Shown: positions 37,724 to 46,814 of the stretch, in pieces
How the letters are laid out: the number at the start of each line of letters is the position of its first letter
How positions within the stretch are numbered: the stretch's first letter is position 1
Assembly: GCF_000177335.1 (NCBI RefSeq)
Contig: NZ_ADFP01000039.1
Coordinates: 1 to 58,328, forward strand
Origin: Pyramidobacter piscolens W5455
Lineage (GTDB): Bacteria > Synergistota > Synergistia > Synergistales > Dethiosulfovibrionaceae
Length of the DNA: 58,328 nt
Reading direction: 5' to 3'
The notes under the pieces: model-generated
What the model was told of the DNA's origin: nothing
Databases searched by the model: none
Seen by the model: the letters and a program-made list of their open reading frames with translations, nothing else
Translations under genes and position numbers: made by a program

Positions 37724-39020
37724 GAATCGCCTCTCCCGACAAATCATATTCCGACGAAGCGGTGATCTTCACCCTGATCATGTCGCCCGGCCGGGCGCGC
37801 CCCGCTCCCGTCACCGTGACGACGCCGTCGATCTCCGGCGCGTCGCGGAACGAGCGGCCGACGCGCTCGCCCGTTTCCTCATCGACCTCGTCGATCAGCA
37901 CGTTCAGCTCATGCCCGACGAAATGCGCCTGCCGCGTCAGCGAAACCTGCCGCTGCAGCTCCATCAGCTCGTTGTAGCGCGCCGTCTTCTCTTCCTCGGG
38001 AATCTGATCGGGAAACGACGCCGCCGGCGTGCCGTCCTCGGGCGAATAGGGGAACGCGCCGAGGCGGTCGAAGCCGATCTCCTCGACGAAGTCGAGCAGC
38101 TTGTCGAACTGCGCCCGCGTCTCGCCGGGAAATCCCACCATCAGCGTGGTGCGGAAGGCGAAATCGGGATTGATCTCGCGCCCTCTTGCGAACAGCTCGC
38201 GGATATGGCGCTCCACCGGCGGGCGGTTCATGCGCCGCAGCACGTCGTCGTCGACGTGCTGGATGGGGATGTCGAGCCACGGCAGAATCACGGGGCTGGC
38301 GGCGACGCGCTCGAGAAAAACCGCGTCGACCAGCGAGGGATGCAGATAGAACAGGCGCAGCCAGACGCCGCGCGGCAGCTCCTTCTCCAGCTCGTCGAGC
38401 AGGCGCGGCAGCGAGGGGCGGCCGAACAGATCGGAACCGTAAATGCTCAGTTCCTGGCCGACGAGGCACAGCTCTTTCGCGCCTTCATCGACGAGGCGCC
38501 GCGCTTCGCCGACGATCTGTTCCACCGGCACGCTGCGCAGGCGGCCGCGGATGCCGGGAATGGCGCAGTAGGAACAGCGGCTGTTGCAGCCTTCGCTGAT
38601 TTTCAGATAGCGCGTCCAGGGCGTGCCCGCCAGGTCGGCGCGCAGGCAGCCGGATTCCGCCGCGGCCGGAACGCCGCGCCCCATCTCTCGCAGCAGCGCG
38701 CCCCAGTCCTCCGACTTCGCCCAGAAATCCACCGTCGGGAACTCGGCTTTCAGTTCGTCGCCGTAGCGGTTCAGCATACAGCCGACGACGGCGATCTGCC
38801 TGACGACGCCGGCTTTTTTCAACCGTTCGAGATCGAGGATGACCTGGATGCCCTCTTCCACGGCCGCCTGCAGAAAGCCGCAGGTGTTGACCAAAGCGAC
38901 GTCGGCTTCCTCGGCGCTGCCGACGAGACGGAATCCCGCCGCCTCGAGGACGCCGCCGAGATGTTCGCTGTCGACGGCGTTTTTCGGACAGCCGAGGCTG
39001 ATGATGTGCAGGTTCTTCAA
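37716..39020 (-). CDS. rimO: Ribosomal protein S12 methylthiotransferase
   Basis: 434 residues. The UPF0004 domain has three Cys ('ISLGCPKNAVDSE', 'LVNTCGFL', 'VVGCMLNRY') for an auxiliary cluster, then the radical SAM motif 'EGCNSRCSYCAIPGIRGRLRS' and a C-terminal TRAM domain. 'SLGCPKNxVDSE' distinguishes RimO from MiaB. It methylthiolates Asp of ribosomal protein S12. It starts 3 bases after the RodZ-like gene. Confidence 0.96.
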   Translation of the reverse strand: MKNLHIISLGCPKNAVDSEHLGGVLEAAGFRLVGSAEEADVALVNTCGFLQAAVEEGIQVILDLERLKKAGVVRQIAVVGCMLNRYGDELKAEFPTVDFWAKSEDWGALLREMGRGVPAAAESGCLRADLAGTPWTRYLKISEGCNSRCSYCAIPGIRGRLRSVPVEQIVGEARRLVDEGAKELCLVGQELSIYGSDLFGRPSLPRLLDELEKELPRGVWLRLFYLHPSLVDAVFLERVAASPVILPWLDIPIQHVDDDVLRRMNRPPVERHIRELFARGREINPDFAFRTTLMVGFPGETRAQFDKLLDFVEEIGFDRLGAFPYSPEDGTPAASFPDQIPEEEKTARYNELMELQRQVSLTRQAHFVGHELNVLIDEVDEETGERVGRSFRDAPEIDGVVTVTGAGRARPGDMIRVKITASSEYDLSGEAIHE

Positions 39021-39023
39021 GAG

Positions 39024-40022
39024 CTATTTTCTCACTTTCAGGCTCGAGCCGTCGGGGCGGTACTCAAAGCGCTGCACGCCGGCGCCGGGGGAAGCGAAAT
39101 CCCGACCGTTCGTGGAGACCAGCACGTTCTGCCCGGCGCCGAAACGGACGGACAGCGTCCTGTCCAGCGGAAAGGTCTGCTCAAAGCCTTCGCTCACCGT
39201 GGTCACGAGAAGGTCTCTGTCTCCCTCTCTGACGCGCAGCCAGCAATCGCCGCTGGCACGGATCGTCAGCGCGGCTTTGGCGGCGGCTTCGCCCATTTCT
39301 TCCGGCATGGCGGCAGGTTTCTCCGCAGAGGCGGGAGCTTTTTCGGCGTCCGGCTCCGCGCCGGCATTTTCTGTCTGTCGGCGCGCCTGCATTTCGCGCT
39401 GCACCGCCGCTTCCTCGGCCTTCTGCATTTCGTTGTGGCGCGCCTGTTCCGCCTCGCGGCTCTTCATCTCGTCGTAGGCCTGTTCCCGCTGCAGCTTGGA
39501 GACTTCGCCGCGGATGCGGTCCCAGTTGAACCACAGTCCGCCAAGAGCTCCCACGGTAAGAAGAACCAACAGCACCACGCCGTTGCGGCGCGCCGAGCTG
39601 TGCCGGAAACCGCGGGCCGGCAGTCCCATGTTCGCGGCGCCGGCCCGCGCCGACGAAGGCGGCATCATGGAATGCCACTTTCCCGTACTGCCTGAGCGAG
39701 CGATGAATTCCGGCGCGTCTTGGGGCGCCCCAAAGGTGTCGATTGTCAGCTGCTGGCGGTATTCGTTCCACAACTCGGGAGCGCCGATCAACGTCGTGCA
39801 GGTGCGCACGAAACCGCGGGCGTACACCAGCGCTTTGAAGCGGACGAAATTCCCCGCCTCGATGTCCTCGAGAAAGTTCTTTCTGATGCAGGTTGCCGCC
39901 GAGATGTCGTCAAGCGTCAGATTTTTGCTTTCGCGCAGGCGCTGCAGCTCGGCTCCCAGTTCCTGAAGCGAACGGGGCTCGTCCTTCTTGCGATCGCTCG
40001 TAGGGGTGTTCGCGTCTTTCAT
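39024..40022 (-). CDS. RodZ-like membrane protein (HTH_25 and DUF4115 domains)
   Basis: 332 residues. A cytoplasmic helix-turn-helix ('LGAELQRLRESKNLTLDDISAATCIRKNFLEDIEAGNF', residues about 20-62) is followed by a linker and one membrane helix (about 148-166, 'NGVVLLVLLTVGALGGLWF'). Then come a long charged coiled region with many Glu/Ala/Gln and a C-terminal DUF4115 beta domain ('ASGDCWLRVREGDRDLLVTTVSEG'). This is the RodZ architecture, which links MreB to cell-wall elongation. Placement between rpe and rimO is common in related genomes. The coiled segment is longer than in E. coli RodZ. Confidence 0.87.
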   Translation of the reverse strand: MKDANTPTSDRKKDEPRSLQELGAELQRLRESKNLTLDDISAATCIRKNFLEDIEAGNFVRFKALVYARGFVRTCTTLIGAPELWNEYRQQLTIDTFGAPQDAPEFIARSGSTGKWHSMMPPSSARAGAANMGLPARGFRHSSARRNGVVLLVLLTVGALGGLWFNWDRIRGEVSKLQREQAYDEMKSREAEQARHNEMQKAEEAAVQREMQARRQTENAGAEPDAEKAPASAEKPAAMPEEMGEAAAKAALTIRASGDCWLRVREGDRDLLVTTVSEGFEQTFPLDRTLSVRFGAGQNVLVSTNGRDFASPGAGVQRFEYRPDGSSLKVRK

Positions 40023-40080
40023 CGTGGTTCCTCCTTAAAAATGCATGAAACACCGCTTGAGTATGCTGCCGGCACTGCCA

Positions 40081-40746
40081 CTATTCTCCAGCCGCCAGCA
40101 AACGCATTTTCGCGACGGTCGCCGCCGGGTCGGCCGTGCCGAAAACGGCGCTGCCCATCACGGCCACGTCGACGCCGCAACGGCGCACCTGCGCGACGTT
40201 GGCGGCGCCGATGCCGCCGTCCATCTCGATCAGGAACTCCAGCCCGCGGGCTTCGCGCAGCTGACACAGGGCAATGGCCTTTTCCGTCACTTCCGGAATG
40301 AAAGACTGGCCGCCAAAACCCGGATTGACCGACATCAGCAGCACCACGTCGGCGATGTTCAGCACGGGCTTGATCAGTTCCACAGGCGTGGCGGGGTTGA
40401 GCGCCACGCCGGGACGAACGCCGGCGGCGGCGATCTTCGACAACGCCCGGTGCAAATGACGGCATGCCTCCTGATGAACGACAAGGTAATCGGGGCGGGA
40501 TTCGAGGAACATGTCGAGAAAGTCTTCGCCGGGCTCGACCATCAGGTGAACGTCGATGACGGCGTCAGGATAGCGGCGGCGCAGCGCCTTGACGATCGCC
40601 GGACCGTAGGACAGGTTGGGGACGAAATGGCCGTCCATTACGTCCACGTGCAGCCAGTCGAAATCGTTTTTCAGCGCGTCGATGGAGGCGCCGACCGCCA
40701 GAGGATCGGCGGAAAGAATCGAAGGCGCGATCAGAAACGGCTTCAA
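40081..40746 (-). CDS. rpe: Ribulose-phosphate 3-epimerase
   Basis: About 221 residues, a TIM barrel with 'IAPSILSADPLAVG', 'WLHVDVMDGHFVPNLSYGP', 'VDVHLMVEPGEDF', 'MSVNPGFGGQSFIPEV' and 'EMDGGIGAANV', giving the metal ligands His and Asp. It interconverts ribulose- and xylulose-5-phosphate. I chose the TTG at 40746: it overlaps the upstream PASTA stop as TTGA, has AGGAT 8 bases upstream, and gives 'MKPFLIAPSIL' as in other Rpe proteins. ATG 40764 would add six residues inside the previous gene. Confidence 0.93.
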   Translation of the reverse strand: MKPFLIAPSILSADPLAVGASIDALKNDFDWLHVDVMDGHFVPNLSYGPAIVKALRRRYPDAVIDVHLMVEPGEDFLDMFLESRPDYLVVHQEACRHLHRALSKIAAAGVRPGVALNPATPVELIKPVLNIADVVLLMSVNPGFGGQSFIPEVTEKAIALCQLREARGLEFLIEMDGGIGAANVAQVRRCGVDVAVMGSAVFGTADPAATVAKMRLLAAGE

Positions 40747-41828
40747 TTGTAGCGATCCTGCCATACGAAATTGCCTCCCAGATAAATGGTGACGACGGCT
40801 TCGCCCACGTAGGGAGCGTTGATCTTGATGTACTCGCCGGCCTTGGCCTTGCGGTTTACGAGCGTGTGTTCGCCTTCTTTGTCGATCAGCTCGATGACCA
40901 GCGTCTGATTGCTCACGGGCGGCGCCTGATAACGGATCGAAGCGACTTTTTTCTTTGTTTCGGAGGGCGGCTGCTTCTTGTCGTCTTGCGCCGTCTGCGC
41001 GACGACGTCGTCACCCTTTCGGTTCTGGGCGGCCGCCGTGTCCGGCTCGACGCCGGGATCTTCAACGGCTCCTTTCGCGCCGCTGCCGCTCTTCTCGTCG
41101 TCGTTTTGCGGCGCCAGTTTGCGGTCCCAGCTGGCGACGCGCAGATAAACGTCGGCGCCGCGGGGCACGCGCTGGCCGGCAGCGGGATTCATGGAGACGA
41201 CCATGCCCTGCGGCGAGCTGTTGTCGTAAACGCGTTCCAGGCGAGGACGCAGCGAGCTTTCGCGCGCCAAGCTCTCGGCCGTCTTCTCGTCACGCTGGAC
41301 GAGATCGGGGACGATCACCGTGCCGGAAGCGGCCGCCGGGCCGAGGCTGATCAGCAGGCCGACTTCGCGGCTCTGGGAAATGGACACGGGCGCCGCGGGA
41401 TTCTGGGCGACGACGACGCCGGCGGGGCGCTCGTGATTGATCTTCTGCACTTCGCCGAGGACGAAGCCCGCCTCCTCGAGACGCGCCACGGCCTGCTTCT
41501 CCGTCAGACCGCGCAGATCGGGCAACGGGAGTTTTTCGGAACCGCGGCTGACTTTGAGGATCGCCGCTTTGTCGGCGCGGAGTTTGACGCCCGTCTCCGG
41601 CCACTGGCCAATGACGGTGCCGCGGGGAAGCGCCGAATCCTCTTCCTCGACGCGGGCTTTGATGCCCATGCGCTCCAGCGTCTGCACGGCTTCGATGACC
41701 GAGCTGCCTTTCAGCAGCGGGATCGAACGGGCGGGATTGGAGAAGAAAACTTTATAACTGATGAAGGCCGCGCTGCCGATGATGCACAGCAGCACCAGCA
41801 ACAATGCCGCTCGAAAGGTTCTGCCCAT
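40743..41828 (-). CDS. PASTA-domain membrane protein
   Basis: 361 residues. One N-terminal membrane helix (about 7-29) is followed by three PASTA-like repeats with the 'VPDLxGxxxxxAxxxLxxxGL' pattern ('IPLLKGSSVIEAVQTLERMG', 'LPDLRGLTEKQAVARLEEAG', 'VPDLVQRDEKTAESLARESS'), a charged linker (about 245-290) and a beta-rich end. PASTA repeats usually bind muropeptides. Here there is no attached kinase domain, so it is a stand-alone extracytoplasmic sensor or scaffold. Its place beside RodZ-like and rsmB genes hints at cell-wall growth. TTGA overlap couples it to rpe. Confidence 0.85.
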   Translation of the reverse strand: MGRTFRAALLLVLLCIIGSAAFISYKVFFSNPARSIPLLKGSSVIEAVQTLERMGIKARVEEEDSALPRGTVIGQWPETGVKLRADKAAILKVSRGSEKLPLPDLRGLTEKQAVARLEEAGFVLGEVQKINHERPAGVVVAQNPAAPVSISQSREVGLLISLGPAAASGTVIVPDLVQRDEKTAESLARESSLRPRLERVYDNSSPQGMVVSMNPAAGQRVPRGADVYLRVASWDRKLAPQNDDEKSGSGAKGAVEDPGVEPDTAAAQNRKGDDVVAQTAQDDKKQPPSETKKKVASIRYQAPPVSNQTLVIELIDKEGEHTLVNRKAKAGEYIKINAPYVGEAVVTIYLGGNFVWQDRYN

Positions 41829-41853
41829 GATGTTTGCCTCCGATAGAAAAAAT

Positions 41854-43173
41854 TCATTTCGAGAACGCGGCGAGATAGAAGCCGTCAGTCCAAGGATTTT
41901 CCGGCGTCAGCACGCCGCCTCTCCCGCAAGCGATTCCCCCGAAATCCGCGGAAAGAGGACGCTCGGAGATTTCCGGAAAGGCGCGCAGCGCTTTTTCCAC
42001 CACTTCTTCATTTTCCGCAGCGAGAAGGCTACACGTGGAATATACCACTTTACCGCCCTTCTTGACCAGCGAAAAGGCGCGGCACAGCAACCGATATTGG
42101 AGTTCCGTCAGTTCCTCCAGATTCTCCGGCGAAAGGCGCCATTTGCCTTCGGGATGGCGGCGCCACGTGCCGCTGCCCGAACAGGGCGCATCGACGAGGA
42201 TCGCGTCGGGGGCGCCCAGCGGTTCCAGTTCCAGGGCGCTGCCCGCACGCATGACGACTCGGCCGCTCAGTTTCAGGCGTTCCATCTCGCGGACGCCGGC
42301 GGCGACGCGCCCTTTGGAGAGATCCCACGCTTCGACCGCGATGTCGGGACGGAGCTGGGCGATCTGGCCGGTCTTGACGCCGCGCCCGGCGCACATGTCG
42401 AGCAGGCGCGCCCCCTCGAAATCGGCCGCTTCCGTGCCGACAAGGATCGAGGACTCGCTCTGGGGGGTGAACCAGCCCTCGCGGTATCCCGGCAACGCGC
42501 TCGGCAGCGCGGTGCCGGCCAGACGCAACCCATCCGGCAGAGGCGACTCCTCCACGGTTTGTCCCGCCGCTTCGAGCAGCTGGGGCAGATCCCGCGGAGC
42601 GTCCGGCGACAGGCGCAGCGAAAGCGAGCTGCCGCCGGCGTTCTGTTCGACGAGCCGGCGCCCGACAGCCGGGCCGTAATCGCGGCGCCAGCGTTCGCCT
42701 ACCCAGGACGGCACGCCGCTGAGCAGGCACAGAGAATCCAAACTGTCGTCGTCCCGCAGGCGCTGCAGCTCCGCCGGACCTTCTTCCAGCACGCGGCGCA
42801 GCACGGCATTCACCACGCGGGCGCCGCGCGGATCGCGCGTTTTCGTCCATTCGATCAACGACGAGATCAGCACAGCGGGCGCGAACTTCTCCAGTTCCGT
42901 CAGTCCGGCCGCGCCCATCAACACCGCCGCCCGCACCGACTGGGAAAATTTTTCCGGGCGCGGCAGCAGGAACTTTTCGCGCAGATGCTCCCACAGCGAA
43001 AGCCGGCGCACGAGCGCGTAAGCCAGCGACGCCGCCAACGTGCGGTCCGGCGGCGAAACGCGATCGCCCAAAGTCCGCAGCGACTCGCTGACGATGCCGC
43101 CTTTATCCACCTGGCGCCAGAGGTACATAGCCGCTTCAACCCCGCGCATGAGCGGCAACTTTTTTTCGTCCAT
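41854..43173 (-). CDS. rsmB: 16S rRNA (cytosine-967-C5)-methyltransferase
   Basis: About 439 residues. The NusB-like N-terminal domain shows 'DRTLAASLAYALVRRLSLWEHL' and 'VNAVLRRVLEEGP'. The C-terminal SAM-methyltransferase domain has 'LLDMCAGRGVKTGQIAQL', 'VDAPCSGSGTWRRHPE' and 'GKVVYSTCSLLAAENEEVV' with the two catalytic Cys (PCS and TCS motifs). It methylates C967 of 16S rRNA in E. coli numbering. ATG 43173 starts 7 bases after the upstream gene; a TTG at 43194 with GAGG upstream, overlapping the preceding gene, is an alternative. Confidence 0.93.
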   Translation of the reverse strand: MDEKKLPLMRGVEAAMYLWRQVDKGGIVSESLRTLGDRVSPPDRTLAASLAYALVRRLSLWEHLREKFLLPRPEKFSQSVRAAVLMGAAGLTELEKFAPAVLISSLIEWTKTRDPRGARVVNAVLRRVLEEGPAELQRLRDDDSLDSLCLLSGVPSWVGERWRRDYGPAVGRRLVEQNAGGSSLSLRLSPDAPRDLPQLLEAAGQTVEESPLPDGLRLAGTALPSALPGYREGWFTPQSESSILVGTEAADFEGARLLDMCAGRGVKTGQIAQLRPDIAVEAWDLSKGRVAAGVREMERLKLSGRVVMRAGSALELEPLGAPDAILVDAPCSGSGTWRRHPEGKWRLSPENLEELTELQYRLLCRAFSLVKKGGKVVYSTCSLLAAENEEVVEKALRAFPEISERPLSADFGGIACGRGGVLTPENPWTDGFYLAAFSK

Positions 43174-43180
43174 GGGACGC

Positions 43181-43882
43181 CTAATCTTCGACAATTTCGG
43201 CCTCGATGGCGTTTTCCGCCGACGTGGACACCTCCACGCCGCGTTCGATGCTGCTGAAACGCCCTCCCCATGCCGTCTCCGTACGCATACGGAACGCGGC
43301 CCCCTGCACCTGCAGGGTCGTCACGTCGTTGCCGCTCAGCGCGACTCCCTGCAAAAAAGGGGAGACGTAAAGGGCAACGAACCACGACAAGACCACGGCC
43401 GCCCCCACACTGACCGCATTCGCGCTCCCTGCGGCCGCCAGCAAAACAATCAGGAACAGAGTCAACAGGCACATGGCGATGACGCGGAACAGCGGGCTCG
43501 CGGCGACGATCCGCAACGATTTCTCGCCGTTTTTCAAACGCGCCAGCGCCTGTACCGACGCCTCGTAGACGGCGTTTTCGTCGTCGATGCCTTCGATGAA
43601 AAATCCCGTTGCCGAGGCGCTGCCGGTCAGTTCCGGCCAGCCGTTCCGACGGAGCACGTTACAGGCCGCGTGGCAGAGGGTCAGATTGGCGCGCACGCGG
43701 GCGTCGAACAGCACATCCCAGATCTGCCGCGGAGCTTTCGCCAGCCCGCGCATCGACGCTCCAGCGAAAAAGATCCCGCCGCAGAGCAAAATCATCACCA
43801 AAAACAGCGGCATCAGCAGAATCCAGCCTCCGGAAAACAGAAACAGGAACAACAACATCAGCCACAAGGGGTTAAATCTCAT
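43181..43882 (-). CDS. Membrane protein of unknown function (possibly DUF6391-like)
   Basis: About 233 residues. It has two hydrophobic segments at the start ('LWLMLLFLFLFSGGWILLMPLFLVMILLCGGIFFAG'), a soluble stretch with 'LTLCHAACNVLRRNGWPELTGSASATGFFIEGIDDE', then two more membrane helices and a soluble C-terminal part. The 'HAACNVLRRN' motif resembles DUF6391-type membrane proteins, but I am not certain. It is the first gene of the rsmB-to-recA operon. ATG 43882 lies 6 bases after GGGAGG; an ATG two codons earlier overlaps that site. Confidence 0.6.
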   Translation of the reverse strand: MRFNPLWLMLLFLFLFSGGWILLMPLFLVMILLCGGIFFAGASMRGLAKAPRQIWDVLFDARVRANLTLCHAACNVLRRNGWPELTGSASATGFFIEGIDDENAVYEASVQALARLKNGEKSLRIVAASPLFRVIAMCLLTLFLIVLLAAAGSANAVSVGAAVVLSWFVALYVSPFLQGVALSGNDVTTLQVQGAAFRMRTETAWGGRFSSIERGVEVSTSAENAIEAEIVED

Positions 43883-43908
43883 CGTCATCCTCCCGAAGGC
43901 AGACAGTC

Positions 43909-43954
43909 AAAAAACGGGTGGCCTCCCCTTTCCCGGGAACCACCCGATTTTTTT
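43909..43954. terminator. Terminator between the zinc peptidase and the recA operon
   Basis: CGGGTGG/CCACCCG stem with A-run and T-run on opposite sides. It leaves only 26 bases before the next gene, so read-through or an overlapping promoter must feed the operon. Confidence 0.7.
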
Positions 43955-43963
43955 CAGCCGTTG

Positions 43964-44659
43964 TCAGTCACGGTTGCGCGAGTTGCGAAGCGCCAGCAGA
44001 CGCACGAGCTGGAGCGCCGCCATCAGCGTCGCCGACACATACGTCATGGCCGCGGCGTTGAGGACTTTGCGCGCGCCGCCGACCTCGTCCCGAGTCATCA
44101 TGCCGTTCGAGGAAAGCACCTTGAGCGCCCGGTTGGAAGCGTCGAATTCAACGGGCAGCGTGATCAAATGAAACGCCAGCACGCCGACGAACAGCAGGAT
44201 GCCGATGTTCATCAGCATGTTCGAAGCGCTCAGCAGACCGATGAAGAACAGCGGCATGGCGGCACTCGACGACAGCGACAGCAGCGGCACCACGGCGTTG
44301 CGAATCTGCAGCGGCGCGTAGCCCGTGGCGTGCTGCACGGCGTGCCCCACTTCATGGGCGGCGACGCCGATCGCGGCGATGGACGTGCTGTTGTAAACGG
44401 GCTCCGAAAGAGACAGACTGCGGTCACGCGGATCGTAGTGATCGGTGAGCTGTCCGGCCACCTGCCGGATGGGCACGCCGGACAATCCGTAGCTGTCGAG
44501 GATCCGGCGCGCCGCTTCACGGGCCGTCAGACCGCTGTGCGAATGGACTCGAGAATAGGTGGCAAAAGCGCTCTTCACGCGCGCCTGCGCCCACATCGCC
44601 AGCAGGATTGCGGGAAACAGAATGATCATGGTCCAGTCAAGACCCAGCATAGGCATCAT
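43964..44659 (-). CDS. Membrane-associated zinc metallopeptidase (YugP family)
   Basis: About 231 residues. 'IAAIGVAAHEVGHAVQHATGY' holds the HExxH zinc motif (HEVGH), and 'FDASNRALKVLSS' the distal conserved region. The N-terminal and central membrane segments ('WTMIILFPAILLAMWAQARV', 'MPLFFIGLLSASNMLMNIGILLFVGVLAFHLI') place it in the inner membrane. It matches the YugP neutral zinc peptidase family; substrates are unknown. GGGAGG lies 9 bases before ATG 44659. A TTGACC-17-TTCAAT promoter is possible about 44695-44730 upstream. Confidence 0.88.
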   Translation of the reverse strand: MMPMLGLDWTMIILFPAILLAMWAQARVKSAFATYSRVHSHSGLTAREAARRILDSYGLSGVPIRQVAGQLTDHYDPRDRSLSLSEPVYNSTSIAAIGVAAHEVGHAVQHATGYAPLQIRNAVVPLLSLSSSAAMPLFFIGLLSASNMLMNIGILLFVGVLAFHLITLPVEFDASNRALKVLSSNGMMTRDEVGGARKVLNAAAMTYVSATLMAALQLVRLLALRNSRNRD

Positions 44660-44752
44660 TTTCAAAGACCTCCCAGTTTTGAGCTTAGCTCTATTGAATC
44701 ATGAACAGGCATTTTGGTCAATATTGGTAAAAAATACGATTTTACCGCCTGC

Positions 44753-45886
44753 CTACTTGTAAAATTTTGCGATCGTATCGGCCGTCCACTGCTGTTCCTC
44801 CATGGTCAGGCCGGGAAAGATCGGCAGCGCCAAGCACTCTTCGGCCAGTCTTTCGCTTTCGGGATAATCGCCCCGCCGGCCGCCGAGGAACGCGAAACAC
44901 TTCTGCAAGTGCAGCGGCAGCGGATAGTAAACTCTCGAAACGATCCCTTCGGCGGCGAGGAAGTCCATCAGCTCGTCGCGCTTTTGGGCGCGGATCACGT
45001 ACTGATGATAGGTGTGATAGTTGCCGGGGAGCTCATGAGGCGTCGTCACGAATTCGCCCAGCTCGCGCTCGGCGAACAGCATCCGGTAGCGGTCGGCGAT
45101 GCGGCGGCGCTCCTCGATGCACTCGTCGAGATGGCGCAGATGCACGCGCAGGATCGCGGCCTGCAGTGCGTCGAGACGGCTGTTGAGCCCCACTTCGTCG
45201 TGGAAGTAGGTGGTCCCGGCGCCGTGCACGCGCAGACGGCTCAAACGTTCCGCCTGGGCGTCGTCGTTCGTGGTCACCATGCCGCCGTCGCCGTAGGCGC
45301 CGAGGTTCTTCGTCGGGAAGAACGAAAAGGCCCCCAGTCCCCCCCAGCCGCCGCAGCGGACGATTTTGCCGCCGGCTTCGCGCCACGCGCCGAAAGCCTG
45401 GGCGCAGTCTTCGACGACATGGATGCCGCGGCTTTTCAACTCGGGCGCGATCTTCTCCATCTCCACCATCTGGCCGAACAGGTGCACGGGCATGAAAACC
45501 TTCGTGCGCGGCGTGATTTTTTTCAGCACTTCGGCGGGATCGAGATTGTAGCTCTTCGGATCGATGTCGGCGAAGACCGGCGTGGCGTCGAGGCGCGTGA
45601 TCGCGCTGACCGTCGCGAAGAACGTGAACGGCGTGGTGATTACCTCGTCGCCAGGCCCCACGTCGAGCGTCATCAGATCGAGCAGCAGCGCGTCGGAACC
45701 GGAAGCGCAGCCGACGGCGTGTTTGACTTCGAGATAATTGGCCGCCTCGTTCTCGAAGCTTTTCACTTCGGGACCGAGCACGAAATATTGACTCTCCACC
45801 ACGCCGCGGATCGCTCCGTCGATTTCTTCCTTGATCTGCGCGTAATGCCTCTTCAAATCGAGCGTCGGAAGGGTTCTCTTTTCCAT
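44753..45886 (-). CDS. DegT/DnrJ/EryC1/StrS family aminotransferase
   Basis: 377 residues. 'GCASGSDALLLDLMTLDVGPGDEVITTPFTFFAT', 'DIDPKSYNLDP', 'VVEDCAQAFGA' and the PLP lysine in 'AFSFFPTKNLGAYGDGG' are the family hallmarks. Such enzymes transaminate keto-sugars, typically for UDP- or dTDP-linked amino sugars of the cell surface. No sugar-nucleotide genes are adjacent, so the surface polymer involved cannot be named. A GAGGAGATGCATCC ribosome site precedes the ATG. An AT-rich hairpin (about 44724-44744) may terminate it. Confidence 0.9.
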   Translation of the reverse strand: MEKRTLPTLDLKRHYAQIKEEIDGAIRGVVESQYFVLGPEVKSFENEAANYLEVKHAVGCASGSDALLLDLMTLDVGPGDEVITTPFTFFATVSAITRLDATPVFADIDPKSYNLDPAEVLKKITPRTKVFMPVHLFGQMVEMEKIAPELKSRGIHVVEDCAQAFGAWREAGGKIVRCGGWGGLGAFSFFPTKNLGAYGDGGMVTTNDDAQAERLSRLRVHGAGTTYFHDEVGLNSRLDALQAAILRVHLRHLDECIEERRRIADRYRMLFAERELGEFVTTPHELPGNYHTYHQYVIRAQKRDELMDFLAAEGIVSRVYYPLPLHLQKCFAFLGGRRGDYPESERLAEECLALPIFPGLTMEEQQWTADTIAKFYK

Positions 45887-46111
45887 GGATGCATCTCCTC
45901 TGAGCTGGGACGGCGGCGCGAAAGGACGCCGCCTAGATTATTCGTTCAAAAACGGGCTTTATCGATAAAATATTATCCCTCAACGGCCCCGTTTTCTCTC
46001 AGGTCAGCTTATTTTATCACGAGCCGCAGCATCATGACACAGAGAGTGAAGAAACTGGTACAATACGTGACAGGAAGTTCTGTCTATATTCAGACAAAGG
46101 AGCCTTTCCCC

Positions 46112-46309
46112 ATGAGATTGATCGTCACGTTTCTCTCCATCGGCACACTGATCGCTTACGGTTACGCGCTGGCCGGCCTGGGCGGCTATCTGATCGGCAA
46201 AGGCCATCCGAGCTACATCGTCTGGGGGCTGCTGCTGGGCACGCTCAGCGCCGTCGCCGCGCTCTTCCTGTGGCGCAAACACGCCCGCGAGTTTTACATC
46301 GACGATTGA
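46112..46309 (+). CDS. Small two-helix membrane protein
   Basis: 65 residues, 'MRLIVTFLSIGTLIAYGYAL' then a second hydrophobic segment ('YIVWGLLLGTLSAVAALFLW') and a charged tail. AAAGGAG lies 9 bases before the ATG; a longer in-frame ORF upstream is only a shadow of the aminotransferase. An extended -10 (TGGTACAAT, about 46054-46062) precedes it. No family recognised. A good terminator follows, so it is a single-gene unit. Confidence 0.7.
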   Translation: MRLIVTFLSIGTLIAYGYALAGLGGYLIGKGHPSYIVWGLLLGTLSAVAALFLWRKHAREFYIDD

Positions 46310-46337
46310 TCCGGCGGGCAGAACATAATTTCATGAT

Positions 46338-46372
46338 AAAAAGCCGATGATCAAGCGATCATCGGCTTTTTT
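46338..46372. terminator. Bidirectional terminator
   Basis: AAAAAGCCGATGATC pairs with GATCATCGGCTTTTT around AAGC; T-run on both strands. Confidence 0.92.
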
Positions 46373-46403
46373 GTCCTTGAAGATTTTGTGTTCCGCAGGC
46401 GGA

Positions 46404-46769
46404 TTACTCCACCGTGATCTCGGCGCTGGACTCCCAGAGGCCGTGAAGGTTGCAGTAGGAAACGGCGATGAGCGTGCCGCTTTCCTTGAGCTTGACGTGC
46501 AGACAGCCCTGAGGCGCCGTGGCGTTGTCGCCGTGGACGTCGAAGGTCAGCTCGCCGAGTTCGACCGCGAATTTGCTGGACGCGCCCTTGAAGTAGAGCT
46601 TGATCCAGGCGATGTAGTGCTCCATCGTGTTGGGATGGGCGATCTCCTTGCCGACCGAAAGCACCACGTGCGCCGTCTCCCCCGCCTTGACGGACGCCGG
46701 CGCTTCGATCACGGGAACGTGTTTTTCGCCTTTCCAGTCGCCGCTTTGAATCAGTTCGCCAATTTTCAT
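46404..46769 (-). CDS. Superoxide reductase (neelaredoxin type)
   Basis: 121 residues. 'GEKHVPVIE', 'HPNTMEHYIAWIKLYF' and 'SYCNLHGLWES' supply the four His and one Cys of the [Fe(His)4Cys] centre; the N-terminal rubredoxin-like domain of desulfoferrodoxin is absent. It reduces superoxide to peroxide without making oxygen, typical of anaerobes. GGGGGG lies 7 bases before ATG 46769. A TTGCCC-17-TATAAT promoter lies about 45 bases upstream. Confidence 0.95.
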   Translation of the reverse strand: MKIGELIQSGDWKGEKHVPVIEAPASVKAGETAHVVLSVGKEIAHPNTMEHYIAWIKLYFKGASSKFAVELGELTFDVHGDNATAPQGCLHVKLKESGTLIAVSYCNLHGLWESSAEITVE

Positions 46770-46814
46770 TGTATTACCCCCCATTGAATAGATTTGTTTC
46801 TTGTACTCCGACTA

